Below, in pieces: positions 25,201 through 36,565 of a stretch of 64,000 bases of DNA. The notes under the pieces are model-generated. The model did not search any database and had not been told where the DNA came from. It was given only the letters and a program-made list of their open reading frames with translations. This stretch comes from Lichenostomus cassidix. Taxonomy: Eukaryota; Chordata; Aves; Passeriformes; Meliphagidae. A program made the position numbers and the translations under genes. Position 1 is the stretch's first letter; the number at the start of each line of letters is the position of its first letter. The stretch is taken from positions 19,316,943-19,380,942 of the forward strand of contig CM039211.1 in assembly GCA_008360975.2 (NCBI GenBank), in the 5' to 3' direction.

Positions 25201-28200
25201 ACCCTCGAATAGTTTTAAATCACTACACTTCACAGAAGAAATGCTGAAGCCAGAACATGGCTGTATTTGGTTGATCCCTGGTTTTATCTAGTTTCAGTAA
25301 CTGAATGCTGCCCTGGAAGTGAGAAGTATTGGGAGAAAGAAGGAAGTGATGCCTCCTGCTCTTGAGTTCTGCTCCGTCTGACCATGCTCCAGTTTATCAT
25401 CAGCAGAAACTCAAACCCACAGAACCTATGTGACAGATAATCTGTCATAAATAATGTCAGAAAACTGAAGAGTCAATGCCTCAGATATGACAGAACTGAA
25501 GTGTAAACTGAACATCATCTCAGGCTGAGCACCAGGTACCCTGTTTCAAGTTTTTTCTTGAGCTGGCATATATCTCTCTTGATTGTGATATCTGAATGCC
25601 CCAGTATATATTTACCCAACCCAGATTTGTGGTTACACCAGCAAAAGCTATTTTGTACATGAGTTGAGCTGACTAGCAAGAATTTGTTTCTGGGCTTTAT
25701 CTTTAAAGTTTTTCTTTTGCTCAGATTTAGCCCATTACTCATAATTATGCACTTCTGACTGCCAAAAATAATCTCCTCTCTCCTTGATTCTATCCCTTCA
25801 ATTACTTAATCATGTTTTGCACAGCTGTGATTTAATTAAGTTATATATTTTTTATTTTAACTCTCCTGATATTTCTTCTTATTCTTTGCTTTAATCCTGT
25901 GAATAGGATAGTGAATTTCCTCAAAAAAGACTTAAAACCAGGAGCTTAAATAGTGCCTTAAATACTTTAATATTGTGTTTTAAGTGAAGTTTCTAGCTCA
26001 GACTTCTTTGGTTTCTGAACTACTTCAATTAAGCCTATGCCTAGGAAAGTTTGCCTTTGCTCCACTTCTTCAGCTGGACTAAAGTATGAATTCTTGACTT
26101 GGAGTAGAACAGTGTCTGGTTCTGGGTGGCCCTTGCCCAGCAATTGAATCAGACATGCCCATGAATTAAGCCAGTCTGTTTTGCCAGTGACTTGTGGTCT
26201 CAGCCTACAATACAATATGAAGTTTGCAGAGAGCCGTGCTGTGGACTGCCCTCTGCATGCAAAGCCTAATGTTGTATAGGATTTGTCCCCATGGTCTGGC
26301 ATTTGCAGCCTCCAAAATAAAACAGTCATTCTCTCAGCTTCATCAGCTGCCTCATAAATTTATATGAGTTTATAATCTGAATTTTTGAACACTATCTATA
26401 CATGTTCTGCACAGCTGGAAAAAAAAAATCTTTATTTCAAATGTATCTACATGCTTTTGAAGGGAGGTGTGAAATAAAACCAAATCAAATATAAGTGTTA
26501 TTCATTCCATTACTTCAGCTGGAGACTGGAGAGTAGAGACTATCTGCAGGTTGCATGCATATATTTGAAAGGATAAACTTCTGAAAGCTAAACAGTTACT
26601 AATTCTCTGACTGTTCCTTCCCTTGTTTAATCTGCTGGCTCTATAGAAACTTCCTAATTTAGTGGTCATACAGTTAAAGACCCACTGAAGACTTCTGTCC
26701 AGCAGCTAAAACCATCAGAGCAGATACCCAGACATCATTTTTGTCTCCACTATAGTCCTGATAATTTATCTTTTTCTGGCATGGTCTCAGCCTGCAGGCT
26801 GTAAATGCTTGAGAAAGGACAGGAGGCATGAGGAACTAGCCATTGCAGCTCAGTTGGAGGAAATTATTTGGATTGCATTTGGAAGAATCTAACATACAGC
26901 TGTCACAAACCATCATCTTAGGCCAAGTAACCACACTAGAAATACAGCATCTCTGAGGAAGGTAGTGCAGCTTGTTTCCATAATTTCATCTTCCATTTAA
27001 TTAAATAAGACATTTGTTGTTTTTTTCTGTGTATTTGTAGTAGCAGTGTATAAAAATGATATTTTGAATTCACTGTGTTCTTAGTGTAAAAAAAAAAAAC
27101 CAAAATAAGTAAAGGAATAGATAGACTCTCCTGTATTTATCAACTTACTATATTTTTCATCATCCAAGAAGAAGAGAAGAAAAAGAAAGGGTTAATTATG
27201 TCCTACTAGAGACTTTTTTTTCCAACAGAAGTTGTATCTTCAAAACTTTATGTTTGGAGTGAATATTCCCTCATTTTCTGCCCAGAGGCCATAAAATACT
27301 CCCCAAAAATTAATTTCAAGGACTGATTTCCCTAAGAAATTTGGCTCCTGATGAGTGTTTATAGTGTCAGAGTCTAACTTAAGACTGATTTTATGTCCAC
27401 AGAAATAGTATAACATCCTGTAAATTTACTGGATTTCAATTCAGATTCCTTTTCTTACCCCATTGTAATGTAAGAGTGATTTGTGACTCTACATTACTCT
27501 CATTAATATGAGCTTGAGTTTGCCAATGAGTAAACCAAAACGGATCTACAACAGCAGGAAAAGGGTGCACTTCACAAATTTTATATGGCTTGCCTCTCTC
27601 AGGCATTATGAGTGTAAAATTTTGACAGAGAGTTTTGTTGAAATTACTCGGGAGAATGCATGTTAAGTTACTGGGATAGACATCAAGGTGGGCAAAGTCT
27701 CAGCATAACAGGAATAACACATTGCAAGAGAAACAGAGCCAAAGTCGTGTATTTCTTCTTGTTCTGCAGTTTGCTTTGATGTAGGAGATGAACTGAAATT
27801 TGGAACCAAGTGCAGAATTGTTTATATTAACTAAGAACTAAGAAGCTCCTGTTGGCTTTATCACTACCAATTAAAAAGCTAAATATCTTTTCAAACAATA
27901 GTGAGAGCTCATTCATAGAATAAGAATGAAGGTATGACTTTCAATGGTAATTTTGTATAGATGGTTTACCAACTTCATTTACATCTTGCATTCCTACTAA
28001 ATTTCAACGTGTTTTTGAACTACCAATATTTAATTAACCAGCAATAAAGGCACCTTTTAAATTTAATTAAATACTTATTTGAGATTTACTCTAGAGCTGG
28101 AAAACGAATGGTAGGATTTTAAAAGTTTGTACATCTCCCACCTAATTTCTGAGTCTTTGGATAAATGTACAGCACATAAGGGTACCATTTTATCAGTATT

Positions 28201-29981
28201 AGCTGCTGAAATATAGAACTGTGGATATTATTTAAGCCTTTGCATTTATTTGGAAGGCTATTCTCCTGCCTTTCAGAGTGCCTGTTCCTAAGAGTTCAAG
28301 CTTCCAAAATTATCTTTAGCATCCATGCAATTATTTTTTAAACTTTCTCTAGTACAGATATGTTTCCTAAACAAAATCAAAAATATTTCAAGCAAAACAC
28401 ATACATGAATTTAAGCACGAAAACTTTATTTCCAGAGAGAAACTGCAAAGCCTTCCAGCTTCTGCATTGACCTTTACTTTTAAGATGTTTCACCATAAAG
28501 ACTGCTGTACTTGACGTAATTCAATGCTCATCCAATTAGGCTGACAATTTGTTCTCTTGAACTTAGAGCTGCACTGTCTCCAAAAGTTTTTGTTAACCAC
28601 ATTGTAGTATCGACTTGCATTTGGATTGGGGTCTGAAGTCATAGTGTTTTTAAGACCCACTGCTAATAAATGTTTCATTAATATTTAGAGTTCCAGTGAC
28701 ACAAAAATTACCTTGACTAAATAGTATAAAAGGAACTGTATGTTCGTTCAGCAGTTTCTAAGGCATTGAATTTCAGGGTTTGCCAAAAGATTCAAAACTG
28801 GATAATCATCAGTAGAATTCTCTTTTACTTTACTATTATGATGGCATAAGTTTGACTATAGTCTTGTGGTTTAAAATGATGGCTTGTTATTTCAATGATA
28901 GGTATAGAATATTTGAAATAACTTGGCAAAGTAATTTTATTAACTAATTTGAAGCATGCTTGCTTGTATCTGTTACCCGATACAAAAATATGCTAAATTT
29001 TTAGCTAGGAATCAAACTCCAGAGGCAAAGAGTCTCTTTTGTTGCTTCTCTGATTGAGAGGAGTTACCAAAACAATGAAAATAATGTTATTAGTGTATTT
29101 GTACTTGCAGAAAAACACAGACAACTATTCACAATCAGGGATATATCTGAAATTTCAAGAAATTAAGTAAGTTTGATGATCAAAGAAAGAGGTTAAAGAG
29201 GAGCATTCAGAAGAAGTGAAACCCACTGAGATTGAAGCTAATAGAGCGAGTAAGACCAAGGGATCCCAGAGTGGCAGCTGCTGCCAAAAAGTCACTGCAT
29301 GACAGAGAGAAAATCTGTATCTGTCAAGTGAAACAGTTGTGTTTTGTTTGCTAGTCTTTTTGCTTCTACCACTAAACCACAGGCTTTTCTAGTAGAAAAA
29401 GTAAGTTTTGTTATTCAATAGAATAGAATGGTTCTCCAAATGCTACCAGTTTTGTCTTTGTACAGTTAAAATTACGTTTAACCATTGACTCAACTTTTCT
29501 AAAAGATAAAAATAGTTAGATAAAATAAGTTACTTGGGAAACTTATTTTCTCTGGATATATTTTTATTGAGTATAGGAGTTTATAGCTCAATTAGTTACT
29601 TCAGGAGGTACCAAAAATGTTACCCCTCTTCAAAAAAAAAAAAATTACAAAGTACCCTGTATCTTGGAACTATTTATGACTGAATATAATAGGAATTACT
29701 GGATTTGGCATCATCTACTATGGAGTGTTTTGCTCAGGAAAAATAACTAATACATCTGTCATATGTAGGATTTACATTTTTTGATAACTAGACTGATGCA
29801 ACCAAACATGCTTGTTTTCTACATGCCACTGAATTGGGAAATTTTTAAAAGCTGGTGAAATAGTTGATCATTTATGATCCTCCTAGGATCAGACCACAAA
29901 AATTATTTGCAATATGGAAACAGCAGAATTAGTCTGTATTTTGCATGTGTCTATTTACAAGTGACATATCATTATCTATTC

Positions 29982-30042
29982 TGTTTTTTGTTTGATTGGT
30001 TGGTTTTTTGTTTCTTGTTGTTTGTTTTGTTTTGTTTTGTTT
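29982..30042. repeat. GTTTT/GTTTG low-complexity tract
   Basis: Repeats of TTTTG and TTGT, ending in four near-perfect TTTTG units around 30025-30041. Confidence 0.75.
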
Positions 30043-33000
30043 ATTTCACCTTCTCCCCCTCTCATCATTGTAACATTAGGAGCCCTAGTTAATTCTGGTC
30101 ATCCCTCTTTCTTCAAGTTATCTGGTTCAAATTTGTGACTTTCTAGCATTTGAACTCCGTGATAATAAGCCCTCCAGTTACACACAGTTAAAGTACACTT
30201 CTATTTATGTGGAAACTTCTGGTACAAGCAGAACCAAAACCAAAAAGACAAAAGACCACCCATAAATAATATTATTCTGTTGTCTGTGCTGCGCTGTTTA
30301 GGAGTTATGCCATTAAGTTCCCCAGAGAGACATTCAAAGTCAAGAGCAGAAGGAATATGTTTAGTCTTCAGGTGAAAGCACAATTTATCTTTTCAGCTTC
30401 TGTGGGATTTTCACAGAATTTCCTTGAATCCTCTGTGATTTCACATTTCTCCACTGACACTCATTCCAGCATAAGTTTCTGATAGTGATAAACTGCAACA
30501 TGCTGACCATTTTCTTTCTTATGTCCATTACGCAGTGAAAATTATTCAGCTGCTGCTTTAAGTTTAAGTAAAGATCTATATATTTTTTTCAAGGCCTAAC
30601 CCTATAACATTTTCATGATGAAAGACAATAAAATTACTCTTCCAACCATTGATAATCTTTGCCTGTTGGGTGGCATTTAGGTTTAAAACCCTTTTCAGGT
30701 CCTATGTCCTCATAAAGCCAAAATCATTCTGATTCTGCTGGCCATATCTGAAATGGCGCCTTTTCTTTTCCTTGCCTAGACATAAAACTTGCCAAAGTTC
30801 ACAGCTTCTTTTGTCTTTATCCTTTACCCTGGGAAAGACAAGTGCAAGCATTCTGTGCTCTGCTGTGTTGCATAAAAGATGTTTTTAATCCCCTTCAGAC
30901 ATTTTAGAGACAAGCTTCACCCTACACATAATCTTCATATCAGTCTTTTTTCCTGAGGTGTTAGTTTTTCAGAGTCATCTCCATTCTTCTTTGCAAACAA
31001 CTCATCATTCCTGGGAGGTACTCCCTGCAAACACCTGTAGTGATCCTTCATTACCTTTTGTTAGATCCAGATCTGCTGCAGTGCTTAGGAAAGGCATCCT
31101 GAGTGGGGATGTGTTGAGTCCACTGTCTGTTACATTGGAATACATTATTTCCTTGTGGCTAGTGCTTTCAGATCAGACTACATCTACTTGCCCATCATTT
31201 CACACTTGAATTGTCATCTCTGTAGGAAAAGACCCATGATTATTTTTTTCTTTCACCAGGGAATGGCTCTGTTCCCTATATATTGTCATTGACATAATTA
31301 TTATGAATAAGAATTAGCACTCTATTGACTTTAAAATGCCTTAAGATGAGTGAGATTTCTTCCATTGATTAAAGAAATGTTTTTTTTCTTGCACAGTTCT
31401 GTGGCAGAAACTCCTAAAACTCAGTCATTTAGGGAATGTGAGACATACATGGTGTTTCATAGTAGCCTGTGGGCTCTTGCATCAAAATAGAGCAGACACT
31501 GACAGGAAATGTGTGCCAAGCCAAACAGTTAATATGTTGGCTTCTACAGACTGAGCAGCCCATTTTGGAGCACAGAGCCACGGAGAGTTAGGTAACTTCA
31601 GCTCCAGCATCATATGCAGTCTTTTTGAAAGCATCTGTCTGATAGCAGTGTAGCTCTGAGTTGTGATACAACATAACTGGTGCCACAGTGAGAACCTTCT
31701 GGTCTCTTGGCATTGTGAGATCTTATTAACTAATTCTATCATCTCACAGCAGCTGCCTGTTGAGGCACTCATTGGCAGTCTTTGTAACCATGCACATTCT
31801 TTTATCTTAGAACTGAGGCTGACAGAAATAGGTGTCCTCTTTTTCTTGGGGTTTTTCAAAAGAATTTTTGCTTTTTAATTCTTAGCATGTGTCTGGTCCC
31901 TGCATTCTTCATCTATTAATCCCCTGGGAAACAAATTTTATATAAAAAGAATTTTACATTTTTTTGAAATTAGGGGAAATCTAGTGTTTTCACTGTAAAA
32001 GGTTTTTTTCTGCTTGTGTTATTTCCTCTGGCTCTGAGCTCTGAGTTGAAGAACAGACATTTTCTTCCTTCTGTTTTCAATCTTTTTCAAAAGTAGTGTT
32101 TTTAATTGGGGATATTTCTCATCTCTACCCTTTTGTCAAAATTTTCCTTATATTTTATTTATTTACAGTGTTTCTGAGTACAAAGCCTCTGAGTTGAGTA
32201 AGAGTCTTTTTCCGTCTTCCTTATGCTGCTTTTAAAATTCAGTGAGTTGTAACGGTGGGTTTTGTGTTTTGATTTTTTTTCATAAATTTGTCTTTTCATT
32301 TGATCAATTCTTTTAAAATAAAATTTATACAATTTTTTGCAAAGTTTTTTGCTTTTTAAATTCATAATTATGGTGTCCAATAATGTAAAACACAACATCA
32401 TAACATTTCTTAAGAGAATAGTTATTTCTCAAGCAATCCAGAAATAAGCTGGAAAAGACTTCGGACTGTAGGAGGTGATATTTTGAAGTAAGGTGCAAAG
32501 CTAAATATTATACACAGTAAAAAAGTGAGGCAGAAAATACCAAGTGCTCAAACTGGAATTCAGAAGACGTAAGTGAAGGAGAAGTAAAGCTAAAAAAGTC
32601 CTCGTTTAGGACATAATATCACAGCAAAGGGCATATGACTGTCCATGGTTTCCCTGTGACAGATTCAAAGATCTTTTGGTAAAGACAAAAATATTTGTGT
32701 ATCACCCTTGAATTTTGTTGTGAAGTAGTCTCTGTGTACATTAGTAGCAAAGACATTTCTCAGATGTCCATCCTGCCTGTGTCCTGCACAGCTCTTGTGC
32801 CCATGCCATCAGGAGATATGGCCCTGTGGGTGGAGAATAGCCTCTGCTCTCTTAGCACCAGGATGAAGAGCATGACACAAGCAGTTTGTGCTGTATCTGT
32901 ACTTTAAAAGGAGCTCTGAGTGGGTCTTGAAGGTGGTGAGGGGGTTGGATGTTCCTTTGTTTTGATGAGCCCAACACCTCTTTCCAACTCCCAATCACTA

Positions 33001-34617
33001 CTGGTAATATCTTATAATAATTTCTATTTTTCTACAATATTTTGGCCTATGATTTCCCTTAAAACTGGGACTTTCCTGTAAACATCCTGTTAATATCTTC
33101 CTTTCAACTTTCTTTGATGGAATACGTATGAAAATTTCATGACAGAAATCATAGGGAATACACGTCACAGTAACCACAGTGTTCCATATTCTTTCCACCT
33201 TTCAGTTGCATGGACACTTCTGTTTTGAGGTTGGGGTTGCCTTTCTGGTTGAGACATTGGAAAAATGTATGGTAGGGATGGTCTTGTTTTCAAAAATATC
33301 TCTTCAGACAGTACAGCTATTTAAAAACGTCAACAGTCTAATACTAACAGGGAGAAGACATTTGCTACTTCCAGGAAGGAGTAACAAATTGGTAAGTCTT
33401 GTTCCTTTTGATATGAGAAGCAGCTTTTACATAATTTGTTCTATCATTAAAGCAAAAATTTCCCTCCCCTCATTTTCACATAAGAATATGTGTAGATAAA
33501 TGCACAGTAAAATATGGTAAGATTATGTATTTTGATAAGAATTGCACAAGTTAATAAAGACTGTGAGTAGTGTCTCTGTCATGCCTGACCAGAAGGCTTC
33601 TAACAGTAAAAAGAAGTAGACAATCCATAGGAGCTGACATTTCAGTAAAGAATACATAGGTCAGTGACATTTGAATGACCTTGAAGTGTCAGTCAGGGAA
33701 GCAGCAGGATTTAAATCACATTGTTTCTTTTGTAGCCTCGCTAATATGTGTTAATCATAGTCAACACAGCAAGTCAGTTTGGTTTATGTTAGCAATCATA
33801 GCTAAATAAAAATGTGATAAAAAAGTGAAATATGGAAACAGAAAGAGTGAAAACTTCATGAAATTCTATAGGGATCCTGACCTCTGTTGTAATTCAGCTA
33901 AATAAAGTTGAAAGCCTAAATAGACTTAATATTCTGAGGAGTATTTTTCAATATTCAGGAGCATGCTCTAATTTAGCTTTCAGATTTAGCAGGTTAGGTT
34001 TCACGTGGAGATCTTCTGCTCGTATTTATTATTTATATATGCTTACCCATGAGTGATGAGAAATTGCAAAACCATTGAGTTATCCTAGATTTTCCATAGA
34101 AAGCTATGTTTCTCTCTCAATCAACAGCTGGATAATTGCACAAATGAATCCCTGGAAGTTTCTTTGAAATATAAGTTCAAACATCTGTTCCCTCATCCTG
34201 TTCCCAGCCCCCCTCAAAGAACAGACTTTCTGAAGAATTTCTGTCACTAAAAGCCTTGGGCTTGGTCAAACACTCCTTACATTAACCCATTTGTTAAAAG
34301 ATTTGGGATTCTTCAGTGTTTAGATGTCTAATTTGACATATTATACAGTTTGTCTGTCCTGCCTTGTTTTTTTTTCTTGCAGGTGAATAAGACACATACA
34401 TATGGAACCATGCACATGAAGTCCAGCAATATTTTTAAATCTTATTCTGACTATGTAGTAAGGATGAATAAATTGGAGCAGATAAAATGTTGACAGATCT
34501 GCAGCTGAACATGTTTTCCAATGTTTAAGCACCCATTTTGCTATTTTCCATTTTATTCCTTAGAAGTATCACTTCTTTTTATGCCAAAACTCAAAACTGG
34601 GTTATTTTATTACCTTC

Positions 34618-35045
34618 TGTGCTGGTTTTGGCTGGGGTTGAGTTAACTTTCTTTATAGTGGCTACTCTGAGCCTTGTCTTGGATTTGTGCTGAACAAAGG
34701 GCTGATCATACAGAGGTGTGTGTTTGCTATTGCTGAGCAGGGCTTACACAAAGCCAAGGACTTTTCTGCTTCCATGCTGGGGAGGAAGTTGGGAGTGTAT
34801 GGGAGGTTGGGAGGAGACATAGCCAGGATCCAAACTGACCAAAGGGACATTCCAGACCATGTGACATCATGGTCAGTGCATAAACTGGAGGGAAGAAGGA
34901 GGAAAGGGGGAACATTTGGAATGATGATGTTTGTCTTCCCAAGTCACTGTAATGTGTGATGGGGCCCTGTAATGTGTAGGGGAAGAGGAGGATTGGGTGA
35001 GTGGCTATATGGTGCTTAATTTCCAGCTGGGCTTCAACTTCAACA
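34618..35045 (+). mobile_element. Solo LTR of an avian endogenous retrovirus family, internally shortened
   Basis: Starts TGTGCTGGTTTTGGCTGGGG and ends ...TTCAACTTCAACA, so the ends are TG/CA. In order it has the GAGTTAACTTTC motif near the 5' end, then a GCTGAGCAG...CTTACAC block, then AAACTGACCAAAGGGACATTCC. TGACATCA follows at 34862-34869, which looks like a CpG-decayed cAMP response element, and then a degraded TATA-like CATAAA at 34879-34884. A R/U5-like segment (GTTTGTCTTCCCAAG) and GGTGCTTAATTTCCAGCTGG at the 3' end complete it. Much of U5 is missing compared with the form I recall. Flanking duplications are not evident. The 55.5 kb LTR is a relative in the opposite orientation. The open frames inside it are incidental. 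Confidence 0.75.
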
Positions 35046-36146
35046 GCTGGAAAAGCCATTCCTTCCTAAGTGACCCAGTCCTAAGTATTTTCCTGAAAAA
35101 TTACTAAGTGCTTTAGTGGAAATTTGTAAGCTTTTGGTAACATCCACCAAGCAGTTAACTGTTGATCTTCCTTGGCTCCTTTTCGTCCTTGACTACTACT
35201 TGGTGGATGAGCCAGCTTCCACTGAAATATTTTGGACTGTTATGACCAGCTAGCATTTGTGGGATTTCTACCAGGTGCATGTTGCAGGTATAGCTGATTT
35301 TTTCTTTAATCTAACTTATGTGTCTTTTCAATTCCCTATGCACCTCTCTGGTTGTTGCTCTACTTCAGCTTCTTTCCTGGCTCTGATTCTTGTTTCTGAA
35401 CTCTGATGTGATATTTGACTCCCAGTGTGAATTGGCCTGGTTGCAGGCTATTAATTTTGAATGCAGACTTACTGTGGCTTGAACTCAATGGTTTCCCTGC
35501 CTATCCTCTTAGATCTGTTTTTCTTCTTGTTGTTGATGCATCAATGTATTCTGGCGTGCTGTTGTACCCTGAGGTTACTCTAGTTTCTAGAAATGATGGC
35601 CCATGGCCTGGGAGGGATTCCCTGGTGAACATTTGCCCTTAAATTTAAACAAGAATTAGCTGTCAGATGTTGACTCATAAAAGCTAAAGAAAATGAAGTG
35701 CATATAGGAGAACATCTGTTCTAAAAAAAGTGACTTAAAACCATCATGAGAGCACAGCAGGAAGAACATCTGTTCATTGCGCAACAGAATCTAGTAAAAA
35801 ATGTGAAAACAGAATAGAGAAAGGGATATTAAAAGACTCTGATGTATGCTAGATGCCAAAGAGCTTTGGGGTGACACATCTCTAGTGGTATCTTCCTGGA
35901 GCCTGGAGTGCATGGAGGGAGAGGAAAGCATCACTATGAGCACAGCAGAATGTTCTGTTCAACAGAAGAGGCATTTGATTGAGTGTTTTTTAAAGGACAA
36001 GGAAAACACATTGCAGTCTTTTGGAGTAAGAAAGAGTTACAGCAACAACGAAAACAACCAAAAAAAAGGGATATGCAGTAGCATATCCAGTTAAGAGATA
36101 GCAAAATTATCTCCTCTTCAGTAAGAATTATGACATTCTTAATAAG

Positions 36147-36171
36147 AGAATTTATTTCTTAAATAAATTCT
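36147..36171. repeat. AT-rich inverted repeat
   Basis: AGAATTTATTT (36147-36157) and AAATAAATTCT (36161-36171) pair exactly around CTT. Further TTCTTAAATAA copies follow to about 36210. Confidence 0.6.
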
Positions 36172-36490
36172 TAAATAAAAAGAGAATAACAGAATTTAAT
36201 TCTTAAATAAGAGTCTTATTGTTAATCTTAACAGTCCAAAGACTGTAAATGTGAGAAATAGGATATGTTCACAAAGCTGTGTTTTTACCGTGGCAACACT
36301 TCCTAAAAGCCACTATTTATTTTATACAACAAATGTCCCCTAATCACATGTAATTTAATACTGATTATGGCTGCAAGTAAAACATAGATTTAGATGAGCA
36401 CACCAGAAATTACATCTACAAAAACATGTCCAAAATTAAAAATAAGATGAGGGGAAAAAACAATGGTAATTGTATGCCTAGTATCCGATC

Positions 36491-36518
36491 ACATAAACTG
36501 GATACATCCAGTTTATGT
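36491..36518. repeat. 13-bp inverted repeat with 2-base centre
   Basis: ACATAAACTGGAT (36491-36503) and ATCCAGTTTATGT (36506-36518) are exact reverse complements separated by AC, 23 bases before an AT dinucleotide run. This arrangement suits cruciform extrusion. Confidence 0.75.
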
Positions 36519-36541
36519 TATATTATGTTATATATGTTATG

Positions 36542-36565
36542 ATATATATATATATATATATATAT
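36542..36565. repeat. (AT)n microsatellite
   Basis: About twelve AT units, preceded by irregular TTATGTTATAT copies from 36514. Confidence 0.85.

Larger units (their letters stand above)
16017..34617. other. AT-rich non-coding sequence
   Basis: The longest block without a recognised gene or transposon. It includes GTTTT-type low-complexity tracts, an AAC microsatellite and a perfect 14-bp hairpin, listed separately. Reading frames of 118-125 codons at 24606-24962, 25967-26329 and 31482-31859 (all minus) show no domain or motif I know. The minus frames and isolated splice-like sites do not combine into a gene model. Confidence 0.6.

Noticed and set aside
25967..26329. 120-codon minus-strand open frame
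   Set aside because: No recognisable domain; length is within chance expectation for a 64 kb window.
31482..31859. 125-codon minus-strand open frame
   Set aside because: No recognisable domain, and a + strand frame overlaps it; expected by chance.
34687..35059. Open frames of 90 and 110 codons on opposite strands
   Set aside because: Lie wholly or mostly inside the solo LTR, which is non-coding.
35706..35772. Two copies of GAACATCTGTTC resembling a hormone response element
   Set aside because: The half-sites are separated by two bases, not the three needed for a glucocorticoid-type site.
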